The notes: a model not told the origin generated them from the letters alone. 64,000 bases of DNA from Bacillota bacterium (GCA_023410595.1 JAEYPO010000007.1:1-64000); one strand, 5' to 3'. Numbered from the stretch's first letter, positions 33,232 through 42,174 are shown. Program-made: numbers and translations.

Positions 33232-33463
33232 AAAAGTTTCCTCCATAGCTTATATGGCACTTGCTCTTCAGTCAGGTATGTACTTAAGTGTGTATAAAAA
33301 AACACCTGAAGAACATACCACTGTCCCACAGATGTTTCGTTTACGATCTGTTGCCACAAAAGCGGCCCGGCCCCACGGGTTTTTAGCTCCCCCGGTTGTA
33401 CGGAGAGGCAAACACCCATCGCCTGCTCAGTTTGTACTGTAGATAATATGCAGTGCAAAGAGA
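33232..33463 (-). promoter_or_regulatory. Structured leader with switchable terminator, candidate metal riboswitch
   Basis: The leader from the promoter to the ATPase start is about 232 nt. In transcript order it has a stem with GGGT...ACCC and nested CTCTCC/GGGGAG, a GCCGC/GTGGC hairpin, then ACAGAT (33351-33346) with ATCTGT (33333-33328). The last arm also belongs to a competing hairpin, ACATCTG (33335-33329) with CAGGTGT (33308-33302), which is followed by six or seven T residues, an intrinsic terminator. A third pairing, CTTCAGGT (33311-33304) with ACCTGA-c-TGAAG, would break that terminator. This on/off layout is characteristic of riboswitches. It does not match the yybP-ykoY or M-box consensus that I know. 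Confidence 0.68.
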
Positions 33464-33469
33464 TATTTT

Positions 33470-33498
33470 ATTATAATATATGCGGATGCGGGTGTCAA
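33470..33498 (-). promoter_or_regulatory. Perfect consensus promoter of the P-type ATPase gene
   Basis: On the minus strand TTGACA (33498-33493), exactly 17 bases, TATAAT (33475-33470). Such a strong promoter fits control after initiation by the long leader. Confidence 0.88.
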
Positions 33499-33571
33499 GT
33501 TGCGCCTCTTGGACGGTTGAAGGACCCGAAAAAGGCGCTGCGAAGCCAAGAAATGATAAGATAATGCGGCT

Positions 33572-33985
33572 TTAGCGTTTTAAATAGCAGTCGTCGCAAT
33601 AACCGTAAACCTCGAGTCGGTGCCCGGTAACGTGGAATCCGGTTGCGGTGTCTATCTGCGCGCCTTGCAGCGGGCAGCTTTCCAGATTCCACCTCTTGTT
33701 GCAGCCGCGGCAAACCGCATAATGTTTGTGCTCGTGACGGCTTAGTTCGAACTGCGCGTTAGAGCTGTCCATGGGTATTATTTTATCCACGATGCCGCTT
33801 TCCGTAAACATGTCGAGCGTGCGGTACGTCGTGGACATCCACGCTCCCCTGTCCTTTTCAAGATAAAGCTTGTGTATCTGCGACGCCGTCAGCGGCGACT
33901 CGGCGTTTTCGAGTATCTCAAGAAGAGCGAGGCGCTGTTTTGTCTTTTTAATGCCGCAGAAAGATAAAAGATCCGGACCTGACAT
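33572..33985 (-). CDS. zur: Fur-family metalloregulator, probably Zur
   Basis: 137 residues. N-terminal winged helix (KKTKQRLALLEILENAESPLTASQIHKLY) and a C-terminal metal-binding dimerisation domain with HEHKHYAVCRGC and YCDDC, i.e. two CxxC pairs for the structural zinc and His-rich sensor ligands. Because it is the last gene of a zinc-uptake operon whose promoter carries a matching inverted repeat, a zinc-uptake repressor role is inferred rather than Fe or peroxide sensing. Confidence 0.88.
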   Translation of the reverse strand: MSGPDLLSFCGIKKTKQRLALLEILENAESPLTASQIHKLYLEKDRGAWMSTTYRTLDMFTESGIVDKIIPMDSSNAQFELSRHEHKHYAVCRGCNKRWNLESCPLQGAQIDTATGFHVTGHRLEVYGYCDDCYLKR

Positions 33986-33996
33986 GATACCCCTCC

Positions 33997-34818
33997 TTAA
34001 CCTGAAACCGCGGATGATTTTCGTATCGCCTGCAGCGGCCGCTTTATAGCGTATGTCAGCACGAGTGCTGCAACGCCCGTGAGCGCAATAGCGCCGCCCG
34101 GCTTTAGTCCCGCGTAATAAGACACCGTCAAGCCTATTATAACAATCGCAGCGCCCATCAGCGCGGAAAGCGTGACGGTCTGTTTAAAGCTTTTTGCCAT
34201 CTGCATTGCGCAGGCTACGGGCAGCACCATCAGCGAGGATATTATGAGTATGCCTATCGTGCGCACGGACACGGCGACCGTAAGCGCAATCATAAGCGTG
34301 AACACATGATTGACGCGCCTTACCGGTACGCCCGCGAGCCGCGCGGATTCTTCGTCGAAAGTCATAAGGAAAAGCGCTTTGTACAATAAAAGGAACAGTG
34401 CCAGTATTACGGCGCACGCCGCGAGAGTGAGGTAAAGCTCTAAATTGCTTATGGCGACGATGCTGCCGAAAAGAAAGCTTGAAAAGCTTGCGGCGTTCGT
34501 TATGAAGCCCGTAAGCACGCCCGCGAGGCCTACGCCCGTGGACAGTATTACGGACAGCGCTATCTCTGCGTACCGGGGAAATAGCTTGCGCACGGCCTCT
34601 ATGCCGAAAGCGGCGATGACGCAAGCGAGAACGGAGCCCGCGACGGGGTTGAAGCCTGCTATGAGGCCGACTGCTACGCCCGCGAGCGACGCGTGCGACA
34701 GCGTATCGCCTATCATCGAAAAGCGCTTGAGCACAACAACGACGCCTACGCACGGCGTAACAAGGGCTATTGCAAGCCCGGCCACGAAAGCTTTTATCAT
34801 GAAATCATACTGAAACAT
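33997..34818 (-). CDS. znuB: Zinc ABC transporter permease
   Basis: 273 residues, about eight to nine membrane segments, ABC-3 family (ZnuB/TroC/AdcB). Family text includes CVGVVVVLKRFSMIGDTLSHASLAGVA near 23-49 and DEESARLAGVPVRRVNHVF, the coupling helix that contacts the ATPase. The ATG at 34818, preceded by GGGGG, lies next to the znuC stop; the longer frame upstream runs back into znuC and is rejected. Third gene of znuA-znuC-znuB-zur. Confidence 0.93.
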   Translation of the reverse strand: MFQYDFMIKAFVAGLAIALVTPCVGVVVVLKRFSMIGDTLSHASLAGVAVGLIAGFNPVAGSVLACVIAAFGIEAVRKLFPRYAEIALSVILSTGVGLAGVLTGFITNAASFSSFLFGSIVAISNLELYLTLAACAVILALFLLLYKALFLMTFDEESARLAGVPVRRVNHVFTLMIALTVAVSVRTIGILIISSLMVLPVACAMQMAKSFKQTVTLSALMGAAIVIIGLTVSYYAGLKPGGAIALTGVAALVLTYAIKRPLQAIRKSSAVSG

Positions 34819-34819
34819 A

Positions 34820-35599
34820 CTAATCCCCCTGCTGCGATACGCGCGCGTTGGTGTGCGCGCCCGAGTGAACATGCACATGGACGCCGTGGCCGTAAAGGCC
34901 CGACAGAAAATCGTCGGACACCCCTGCGGATACGTCGTGCTCCGTCATATGGCCGTCGCCCATGCAAAGCATGCGGCCGGCGTGAACGGTTACCGCCGTT
35001 ATGTCGTGCGTCACCATTATGATGGATATGTTTTTTTCTTTGTTGAGCTTGTGAAGCAGCTCGTACATAGTGTTTTCTGACGCAGTGTCCATGCCGGAGG
35101 ACGGTTCGTCGAGCAGCAGTATTTCCGGATCGTTCACGAGCACGCGGGCCAGGTGCACCCTCTGTTGCTGCCCGCCCGAGAGGTTGCTTATGGGCGAGCG
35201 CTCCAGGCCCAGAAGGCCGACAATTGAAAGCGCTGAGCGCACGCTCTCCTTCTGCTGCCGGGAGAGCGTGTGCATAATGCCGGTCTGCGAATAAAGGTTA
35301 GCCGCGACCACCTCGTATACCGAGGCGGGAAAGCCGGTATGGAACTGGTTTTTCTGCGCCAGGTAGCCTATTTTTGGCCAGTCGCGGAATTTTGTCGAAG
35401 GCAGGCCAAACAGGCTTATGCTGCCGCCCGTTGGACGGAGCAGCCCCAAAAGCAGCTTTAAAAACGTGCTCTTGCCCGACCCGTTCGGGCCGATGATGCC
35501 CGCAAAGTCGCCGCGCCCCAGTGAAAAATCTATGCCCTTGAGTATGCTCCGGGCATCGTAGCCAAAGCTTAAGTTTTTTACTTCGATTATATTCTGCAT
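34820..35599 (-). CDS. znuC: Zinc ABC transporter ATP-binding protein
   Basis: 259 residues with Walker A GPNGSGKSTFLKLL near 37-50, signature NLSGGQQQRVHLARVL near 140, Walker B ILLLDEPSSGMD and switch MVTHDI. The C-terminal tail is His-rich (GLYGHGVHVHVHSGAHTNARV), a feature that in ZnuC-type proteins may sense or buffer metal. The start lies three bases after the znuA stop. Confidence 0.93.
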   Translation of the reverse strand: MQNIIEVKNLSFGYDARSILKGIDFSLGRGDFAGIIGPNGSGKSTFLKLLLGLLRPTGGSISLFGLPSTKFRDWPKIGYLAQKNQFHTGFPASVYEVVAANLYSQTGIMHTLSRQQKESVRSALSIVGLLGLERSPISNLSGGQQQRVHLARVLVNDPEILLLDEPSSGMDTASENTMYELLHKLNKEKNISIIMVTHDITAVTVHAGRMLCMGDGHMTEHDVSAGVSDDFLSGLYGHGVHVHVHSGAHTNARVSQQGD

Positions 35600-35601
35600 A
35601 T

Positions 35602-36498
35602 TTATTTAAGCGCCTTTTTAAGCTCCTCAAGATTTTTTTTCATAACTGATATGTAATCGCCGCCCGCCGCTTTTTCTTCGTCGGAAAGCCCGCCGAGCGG
35701 ATTTAACACCGCGACCTGCGCGCCCGTCTCGTCCGCTATAGACTGCGCCACCTTCGGGCTAATCAATTCTTCGAAGAATATTACGTTTATGCCTTTATCA
35801 CGAACGATGTCGACTATTTCGGCCATCCGCGCCGGATCAGGCTCGGACTCGGCCAATATGCCCTCTATCGCTATCTGGTTTAGCCCGTAAGCCGCGCAAA
35901 GGTATCCGTATGCCTGGTGAGCGACGACTATGTCCTTTTTAGGACAGGCCGAAAGGCTCTCGCGCAGCTCGCCGTCGAGAGCGTCGAATTCCGCGGCGTA
36001 TTTATTGTAGTTTTCTTCATAGTATGAGGCGTTATCAGGGTCGGCGGCTGCAAGCGCGTCCTTGATATTTGCGAGCTCCGATTTTGCAAGCTTAGGGTCG
36101 AGCCACACGTGCGGGTCGGGTTTGGAGTCTTTGAACATAAGCGAAATGCCTTGGGAGGCTTCTACGACAGTAAGGCTCTTGTTGCTCAACGACGAGAGTA
36201 TATCTTCAGCCCAGCCTTCCATGCCGGCGCCGTTATAAATAAACACGTCCGCTTTCTCCAGCGCGATGATATCAGAGGTGGACGGCTCCCAGTCGTGAGG
36301 CTCGCTTCCCGCAGGTACCAAAACGGAGACTTCAATCTTGTCGCCGCCTATCTTGCCCGCAAAATCGTACATGGGATAAAAGCTCGCGACGACGCTCAGC
36401 TTATCATCCGCGCTGCCGGGCGCCGTGGTGTTTGCGCAGCCTGCGGCTGTTATGAGCAGCAGCGCAATAAGCGTCAGTGAAATGAATCTTTTAAGCAT
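35602..36498 (-). CDS. znuA: Zinc-binding lipoprotein of the ZnuA family
   Basis: 298 residues, solute-binding protein of cluster 9. Signal peptide with lipobox ITAAGC (Cys near 21). Metal ligands appear at the expected places: His in GSEPHDWEPS, His in KPDPHVWLDP, His in VVAHQAYGYL, and an acidic residue late in the chain. The long His/Asp-rich loop of Gram-negative ZnuA is absent, as in many Firmicutes. AAGGAG lies before the ATG. First gene of the zinc operon, directly downstream of the Zur-like box. Confidence 0.92.
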   Translation of the reverse strand: MLKRFISLTLIALLLITAAGCANTTAPGSADDKLSVVASFYPMYDFAGKIGGDKIEVSVLVPAGSEPHDWEPSTSDIIALEKADVFIYNGAGMEGWAEDILSSLSNKSLTVVEASQGISLMFKDSKPDPHVWLDPKLAKSELANIKDALAAADPDNASYYEENYNKYAAEFDALDGELRESLSACPKKDIVVAHQAYGYLCAAYGLNQIAIEGILAESEPDPARMAEIVDIVRDKGINVIFFEELISPKVAQSIADETGAQVAVLNPLGGLSDEEKAAGGDYISVMKKNLEELKKALK

Positions 36499-36527
36499 AT
36501 TACTCCTTATGAACGTAAGCCAACTTG

Positions 36528-36550
36528 TTGCAAATGCATATCATTCGCAA
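36528..36550. promoter_or_regulatory. Zur-like operator
   Basis: TTGCAAATG-CATAT-CATTCGCAA is an inverted repeat with one mismatched pair in its 9-base arms. It begins three bases downstream of the -10 element, so a bound repressor would cover the transcription start. Confidence 0.72.
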
Positions 36551-36552
36551 TT

Positions 36553-36581
36553 AAAATATCATCTCAATTTTCCACTGTCAA
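36553..36581 (-). promoter_or_regulatory. Promoter of the znuA-znuC-znuB-zur operon
   Basis: On the minus strand TTGACA (36581-36576), 17 bases, TATTTT (36558-36553). Confidence 0.75.
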
Positions 36582-36720
36582 CATGCCAATGAAAAAAATT
36601 ATGCCCTTATTTATGGATTAATAAAAGAATCAAAAACAGAAAGAGGTATCGGCGTTAAGCGGGCGGGTATAGAGACTCACCCCTGCGGACGGTAAGAAAA
36701 GTCACAGCATAGAGGTTTTA

Positions 36721-37953
36721 TCAGAAGGTAAGTCCAGCGTATTTTGCTTTGAGTTCGAATATGCGGCGGACGCTCTGCTCAAGGCGCGGGCGCGTAAGCG
36801 TGCCGCTTTGAAGTGCGGCAAGCAGCGAATCGAGCGCCTCCTTTTGCAGACTGTAATATCTGCCTATAAGAACCATGTCGCCGCCCGCGAGTATGTGCTG
36901 CACGGCGCCTTCACCCACCGAGCACTGGCTTTTAAGACCCTGCATGCGAAGGTCGTCTGAGCACACGACGCCGGTAAAGCCCATCTGCTCGCGCAGCAAG
37001 GAAGTTATCACAGCGGGAGAAAGAGACGTTATATTCTCAGCGTCTATGTTCGGATAGGAAAGGTGCGCAATGAGCATGGCGTCGACGCCTTCGCTTATCG
37101 CGGCCTGGAACGGCACGAGAGAAAAGCTCTGCATCTCTTCGGGAGTCGAATTAATCACGGGCAGTGTTTCATGCGAATCCATGGCCGTATCGCCGTGTCC
37201 GGGGAAGTGCTTGCCGAGCGACGCAACGCCAGCGTCATGCAGGCCGCGGACAGCCTGAGGCACGAGCGCCGCGACGGCATTCGGGTCGCTGCCGAACATG
37301 CGCTTTCCAAGGAACGACGCCGCCGGGTCGTGCGAGATGTCGAGCACCGGCGCGAAGTTGATATTGATGCCTATAGCCTTTAACTGGTCGCCTATGCGCT
37401 TGTATTGGTCGTACACTAGCGCCGGGTCGTTTTTATTGCCCAGCCTCTGGGCGGAATATAGCGCGGGATCCCACTGACCTATAAAGCGCGTGACGCTGCC
37501 ACCCTCGAGGTCTATGCCGACGAGCAGCGGAACAGGGCCCGGGTTGCGTGAGTTAACGTTAGCTATGAGCGCCGCGGTCTGATCGAACGTGTCGGTATTC
37601 CACCCAAACAGCAGCACGCCGCCTACGGAGTATTCCTGCATCAGGCTTATGCTGTCCGTGTCCATGTCCTGCGTGCCTTCAAAGCCCATTATAACCATCT
37701 GGCCGATGAGCTGCTTATCGCTCATCTGCGAAATGAGCGCGCCTATAGGGTCTGCGGCAGGCGTGGGTGAAGGCGAAGGGGTGGGCGCCTGAGTGGGAGT
37801 CGGCGTCGGAGGCGTGGTGGGAATGGGCGTCGGGGAAGGCGAGGGCGTGGCCGTGTTTACCACTATGGACACGGTGCTTTGAGCGGCGCACGAAACAAGC
37901 GCAAGCATCAGCGCAAATATTACAAATATAAGCTTCGCCTTTTTAATAATCAC
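36721..37953 (-). CDS. Secreted glycoside hydrolase family 3 lipoprotein (NagZ-like)
   Basis: 410 residues from GTG at 37953; a TTG ten codons earlier is an alternative. Signal peptide and lipobox (MLALVSC), then a Pro/Thr/Ser linker (repeats of TPSPTP and TPTPTQAP) and one GH3 catalytic domain. The motif KHFPGHGDTAMDSH provides the His/Asp acid-base dyad of NagZ-type beta-N-acetylglucosaminidases, and VVCSDDLRMQ carries the nucleophile Asp. It probably trims peptidoglycan fragments or other GlcNAc glycans outside the membrane. Single gene on the minus strand. Confidence 0.9.
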   Translation of the reverse strand: MIIKKAKLIFVIFALMLALVSCAAQSTVSIVVNTATPSPSPTPIPTTPPTPTPTQAPTPSPSPTPAADPIGALISQMSDKQLIGQMVIMGFEGTQDMDTDSISLMQEYSVGGVLLFGWNTDTFDQTAALIANVNSRNPGPVPLLVGIDLEGGSVTRFIGQWDPALYSAQRLGNKNDPALVYDQYKRIGDQLKAIGININFAPVLDISHDPAASFLGKRMFGSDPNAVAALVPQAVRGLHDAGVASLGKHFPGHGDTAMDSHETLPVINSTPEEMQSFSLVPFQAAISEGVDAMLIAHLSYPNIDAENITSLSPAVITSLLREQMGFTGVVCSDDLRMQGLKSQCSVGEGAVQHILAGGDMVLIGRYYSLQKEALDSLLAALQSGTLTRPRLEQSVRRIFELKAKYAGLTF

Positions 37954-38227
37954 ACCTGTACCCCGTTTATCCTTGTGTAACAAGTATATGGAAGTTAGCG
38001 ATGGGTGTCAAGCCGGAAGGACGCGCGATAACCGTAAAGAAACAACAAATAAAAGTGATCATGCATTACATCGCAGATATACCGAAAATGATAACCTTCA
38101 TGTCCGGTATCCTTGAAAAGTCCCCGGTTTTATACATGTCAGCCTCCTTTGCATGCAGTATGAACCGTCCCCCGCGGGGAAAAGTTAAGGAATATTTAAA
38201 AATTGCATATCGCTCCAGACATGCCCT

Positions 38228-40093
38228 TCATGCGGCGGGAACGAAGAAATGATAGTCGGGGTCGGCGGAGGTATCTTTTTGCTGCGGCGATCCGGGCGCG
38301 GTAAGCCCCGCCGTGCCAACAGCGTCGTAGCCGTTTTGCATCGCGAGGTAAACGCCGTCGCCTTTTTTGATGCGGAACTTCGGTATATACTGCGCGGTCT
38401 CCCGGCTCTCGCCCTGGGACACGACGCTTGTGTAATCTATCTCTATAGTGAATTCGTTTATATCTCCCGCGAGAATAACAAAGCGCGTCACCTGCACGTC
38501 GTTGTCGAAACCATTGATTGCGAACATCTTTAGATTCTCTTCCAAAGCGAGGCGCGCGACGGTGAACATATCGGTTAAGTCCGTCTCGACCTTGACAAGT
38601 CCCTGCTTTGAGATGAAATCCGAAAGGTCGGCGTCGTTTGCCAGCGTATCGGCGAGCATCTGTGCGGCGGCGAGCCCCTCCTCATGTTGCCCGGGCGGCG
38701 TGGCCGGCTCGCACGCCACGAATACATGGTAGGCTATATCGCCCGACGTGTCTTTTTGCTGCGGCGGGTCGAGCGGTGTTATGTTCTCGGTGCCGTCAGC
38801 GGTTGGGCTTACGCGCACGGCGCCGTATACGCCATCGCCCTTTTTTATGCGGAATATGGGCGAAAATTCGGTTTTACTCGATACGCCCATGTTCGTGACC
38901 GCTCCTGCGGATTGTATCTCAATAAGAAATTCGTCCGCGTCTCCCGCCAGCAGCGTCATCTGTGTGACCTGCAAATCGTTGTCATAGCCATTGCTGGCGC
39001 GGCGCTTTATATCCGCCACAAAGGCCGCAAGCCCTATCTCGAAGGGGTCTGCGGAATCTGTTTGTATCTCGAGGACGCCCTGCACGGAGTCGAATTTCTC
39101 AAGGCCGGGAAACCCGGAGCGCTGCGTCTTTACCGGCTGTGGCGCGGCCGTCTGCTCGGCCTGCTGTTCTTCCATCTCGGCCATCGCTTCAGCGAGAGGG
39201 TTATACGTGCGGAAATATCTGAATGTCGCGGTCTTGTCTATGGAGACGCGGCACAGCGTTATCGTGCAGCCGTCGTCCAGCGTCCGCATCCTGTTGACAT
39301 TACAATCCTGATTGAGCGCTATCGTCCAACGCGGAACGCCGTCTTTACAGAGCACTATGGCGAGCGTGCCGAACTGTACGCAGTCGTCGTAGCTGTACGT
39401 CTCCGTTTGTTCGCCGCTTGCTATCGTTATACCGTTCTCATCCGCCGTGATCTTCCTGTCGTCCGCGTTTTTCGCGTCCATGGACCAGCGGCCTCTTATA
39501 GCCTGCGTGACCGTATAGTAGAACGGGCCGCTCGCGCGGTCTCCGAACGTTCCCACGTATTGACGCAGGTTGTCGCCGGTATCCGCGTACGTCACGGCGC
39601 AAACGTCAGGCGCAAGCCACTGCGTTTTGAGCGGGCTGTCCGCCGTGTAGGCGAGCTGTTCGTACCTGCGGGCGAATATGAGCAGCTGGTTGCGGTACGT
39701 TGTGACTTCTCCCGTCTGCGGGTCTTGTTTTAAAACCATCATATGCAGGTCGGGCGAGACGGCGAAAACGCTGCCCGTCTTAAAGCCGGACAGCCCCATG
39801 AGCACTATGTTAACGCACATGAGCAGCCCTAGCGGTATGCCCGCCATCCGAAGAGCGCGCTTCCTTGCGCCTGTGTAAAAGTATACGGAAAAATATATGG
39901 CGATAAGTATAAGGGCGTTGACCGCGTAGAGCATCCAATCGGCGATATACTCATATCCCGACTTTTCGTGGTAGAAGAAATAGGCGGCTTGCATACCAGC
40001 CAGAAGTATTGCGGCAGCGGCAAGAATACCGCCCTTAATAATGTGAGGCCGTTTGTCTGGACTGTTTTCATTACGTTCGGTTATATCCGGCAT
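38228..40093 (-). CDS. Membrane-anchored protein with a duplicated C-terminal domain
   Basis: 621 residues. Three N-terminal hydrophobic segments (about 15-120) anchor the protein. A middle region of about 200 residues contains a beta-rich part (YTVTQAIRGRWSMDAKN). Two related domains of about 120 residues follow. Each has (N/D)DxQVTxxxxLAGDxxEFxIEI, then FRIKKGDGVY and DPPQQKDTSGD or GSPQQKDTSAD, then YHxFV. No family recognised. An alternative TTG six codons earlier was rejected in favour of the ATG after AAAGG. It is divergent from vanR, 245 bases away. Confidence 0.65.
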   Translation of the reverse strand: MPDITERNENSPDKRPHIIKGGILAAAAILLAGMQAAYFFYHEKSGYEYIADWMLYAVNALILIAIYFSVYFYTGARKRALRMAGIPLGLLMCVNIVLMGLSGFKTGSVFAVSPDLHMMVLKQDPQTGEVTTYRNQLLIFARRYEQLAYTADSPLKTQWLAPDVCAVTYADTGDNLRQYVGTFGDRASGPFYYTVTQAIRGRWSMDAKNADDRKITADENGITIASGEQTETYSYDDCVQFGTLAIVLCKDGVPRWTIALNQDCNVNRMRTLDDGCTITLCRVSIDKTATFRYFRTYNPLAEAMAEMEEQQAEQTAAPQPVKTQRSGFPGLEKFDSVQGVLEIQTDSADPFEIGLAAFVADIKRRASNGYDNDLQVTQMTLLAGDADEFLIEIQSAGAVTNMGVSSKTEFSPIFRIKKGDGVYGAVRVSPTADGTENITPLDPPQQKDTSGDIAYHVFVACEPATPPGQHEEGLAAAQMLADTLANDADLSDFISKQGLVKVETDLTDMFTVARLALEENLKMFAINGFDNDVQVTRFVILAGDINEFTIEIDYTSVVSQGESRETAQYIPKFRIKKGDGVYLAMQNGYDAVGTAGLTAPGSPQQKDTSADPDYHFFVPAA

Positions 40094-40250
40094 ATGCGTA
40101 ACCTTTCCCAACCGCCACCGTTATCTCTTATTATATTACATGACGGGAAGACGGGGGGCAATATATTCCACGAAGGGGGGGAAACGGGTTGCGGATTTTT
40201 TTAAAAACACCTATAGTTATATTGGTATTTTTTCCGGCGTTTATGAAATC

Positions 40251-40267
40251 TTAAGAAAATCATAAGA
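40251..40267 (+). promoter_or_regulatory. Candidate VanR box upstream of vanR
   Basis: TTAAGA (40251-40256) and ATAAGA (40262-40267) repeat at 11-base spacing, one helical turn, as OmpR-family regulators prefer. The same arrangement occurs before vanG. Confidence 0.6.
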
Positions 40268-40338
40268 TAAAGGCCGTAAAAGCGGCGTACGTCCGTGATA
40301 CGATTATTGCGGGAAAATGTGCGGCAAGGGGTGTACAG

Positions 40339-41031
40339 ATGAGCGCTAACATACTCGTTTTAGACGACGAGCAGGCCATAGCGGACCTTATAGAAGTCTA
40401 TCTTAAAAACGAGGACTATAACGTTTACAAATACTACAATGCTAAGGACGCGCTTGCGTGCGTAGAGCGCGAGAGTATAGACCTTGCTATACTCGACGTG
40501 ATGCTGCCCGATGACAACGGCTTTTCAGTATGCCAGCGCATAAGGGAAAAGCATAACTTCCCAGTGATAATGCTGACGGCGAAGAGCGAAGAGATAGACA
40601 AGATAACGGGATTGACGCTGGGCGCGGACGACTACATCACAAAGCCGTTTCGGCCTCTTGAGCTTGTGGCGCGCGTAAAGGCGCAGCTTAGGCGCTTTAC
40701 GAAATACAACGGCGAGCAGCCGCATAATGGGCATACTTTGGCGTTCTCCGGGCTAGTGCTCAATAAAGACACGCATGAATGCACGCTTAATGAAAAGCCG
40801 CTCTCCCTTACGCCCACGGAGTTTTCTATACTCTGGGTGCTGTCTCAGAACCGCGGTAAGGTAGTAAGCTCGGAAGAGCTGTTCGGCGAGGTGTGGGGCG
40901 ACAAGTACTTTACGAGCAGCAACAACACGGTGATGGTGCACATACGGCATTTGCGCGAAAAGATGGGCGACAGCGCCGAGCATCCCAAATACATAAAGAC
41001 CGTGTGGGGGGTGGGCTATAAAATTGAGTAA
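40339..41031 (+). CDS. vanR: Response regulator VanR-like
   Basis: 230 residues, OmpR/PhoB family. Receiver domain with acidic pocket DDE (9-11), phospho-acceptor D53 (AILDVMLP) and switch residues; C-terminal winged helix (LTPTEFSILWVLSQNRGKVV, then NTVMVHIRHLREKMG). AAGGGG precedes the ATG. It overlaps the kinase gene by 8 bp and heads a VanG-type cluster, so it should activate the resistance genes in response to the kinase. Confidence 0.9.
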   Translation: MSANILVLDDEQAIADLIEVYLKNEDYNVYKYYNAKDALACVERESIDLAILDVMLPDDNGFSVCQRIREKHNFPVIMLTAKSEEIDKITGLTLGADDYITKPFRPLELVARVKAQLRRFTKYNGEQPHNGHTLAFSGLVLNKDTHECTLNEKPLSLTPTEFSILWVLSQNRGKVVSSEELFGEVWGDKYFTSSNNTVMVHIRHLREKMGDSAEHPKYIKTVWGVGYKIE

Positions 41032-42118
41032 CAGAAGCTTTAAATCGGGCATAATGAGGAGCATGGTAGCAAGGTGCGTACTCGCTGCGGCAATAGCGGC
41101 TGTGATACTCGTGCTGGCGGCGTTCCTTTGCTACGTGCTTGCGCGCTCAATAATATGGCAGCCGGGGCCGCTTTACGTAATCTTTTCCTGGATACAAGAC
41201 AATATCGTGTTCGTGTTTTTAACAGCCTGGCTAATTGCGCTGTTTTTTATAATATACCATTACTGGCGCAAGATCGTGGGATATATGGAGGATATAGTCG
41301 AGGCGAGCAAGGCGCTAACCGTGCCCGACGATATAGCCGTGCATCTGCCGCCCCTGCTGCGGGACGTGGAAGACAGGATGAACCGGATAAAGCAGCAGTC
41401 GCTGCAGAACGCGCGCGCCGCTCGCGACGAGGCGCAGCGCAGGAACGACCTTATTGTTTACCTCGCGCACGATATAAAGACTCCGCTGACTTCTGTAATA
41501 GGGTATCTATCGCTGCTCGACGAGGCGCCCGACATGCCGGCGGAGCAGAAGGCGAAGTATGTGGGCATAGCGCTGGAAAAGGCGTACCGGCTTGACCAGC
41601 TCGTGGACGAGTTCTTCGAGATAACGCGCTTTAACCTGCAGCACATCACGGTAAACAGGGAGAGCATAAACCTCTCGCTCATGCTGAGGCAGATGGCGGA
41701 CGAGTTTTATCCTATGATGGAGCCGCAGCATAAGACGGCAATAGTAAACGCTCCGGACGAGCTTAAGCTGTGGGGCGACGCGGATAAGCTCTCGCGCGTG
41801 TTCAATAACATACTGAAAAACGCTATAGCTTACAGCTACGACAACTGCGCGATACTCATCTGCGCGTTTGCGGACGGAGATAATGTCGTAATAACGTTTT
41901 CCAACGAAGGCAGCCCCATACCGAAGGAAAAGCTCGATATGATATTCGAGAAGTTTTTCCGGCTCGACTCCGCAAGGTCAACGAACACGGGCGGTGCGGG
42001 GCTGGGGCTCGCGATAGCGAAAGAGATAGTAACGGCGCACGGGGGAACAATATCCGCGCAGAGCGAGGGCGGACGCACGATGTTCACCGTCGTGCTGCCG
42101 GCCGGAAAACCGGCCTAA
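41024..42118 (+). CDS. vanS: Sensor histidine kinase VanS-like
   Basis: 364 residues, start TTG within the vanR end after GGGGGTGGG. Two membrane helices (about 17-42 and 61-80) enclose a short extracellular loop of only about 18 residues, which is typical of VanS of the G type. The phospho-acceptor His is H149 in YLAHDIKTPLTSVIGYL, followed by the HATPase domain with NILKNAIAYS and GGAGLGLAIAKEIV. Senses glycopeptide or its effect on the wall and phosphorylates VanR. Confidence 0.88.
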   Translation: MSNRSFKSGIMRSMVARCVLAAAIAAVILVLAAFLCYVLARSIIWQPGPLYVIFSWIQDNIVFVFLTAWLIALFFIIYHYWRKIVGYMEDIVEASKALTVPDDIAVHLPPLLRDVEDRMNRIKQQSLQNARAARDEAQRRNDLIVYLAHDIKTPLTSVIGYLSLLDEAPDMPAEQKAKYVGIALEKAYRLDQLVDEFFEITRFNLQHITVNRESINLSLMLRQMADEFYPMMEPQHKTAIVNAPDELKLWGDADKLSRVFNNILKNAIAYSYDNCAILICAFADGDNVVITFSNEGSPIPKEKLDMIFEKFFRLDSARSTNTGGAGLGLAIAKEIVTAHGGTISAQSEGGRTMFTVVLPAGKPA

Positions 42119-42142
42119 ATATAAGCGTTTCATAACAACTCC

Positions 42143-42159
42143 TTAAGAATTATATAAGT
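42143..42159 (+). promoter_or_regulatory. Candidate VanR box upstream of vanG
   Basis: TTAAGA (42143-42148) and ATAAGT (42154-42159) at 11-base spacing, matching the vanR box at 40251-40267. Confidence 0.6.
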
Positions 42160-42174
42160 TAATATTTAAACACG

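Noticed and set aside
33232..33463. yybP-ykoY Mn2+ riboswitch before the P-type ATPase
   Set aside because: The GGGGAGTAG-type loop is not present; only a vague GGGGAGC match is seen. Recorded as an unclassified candidate.
30570..36700. Short shared text GAGACTC-N-CCCCTGCGGAC at about 30570 and 36680
   Set aside because: Two short copies only; not enough to call a repeat family.
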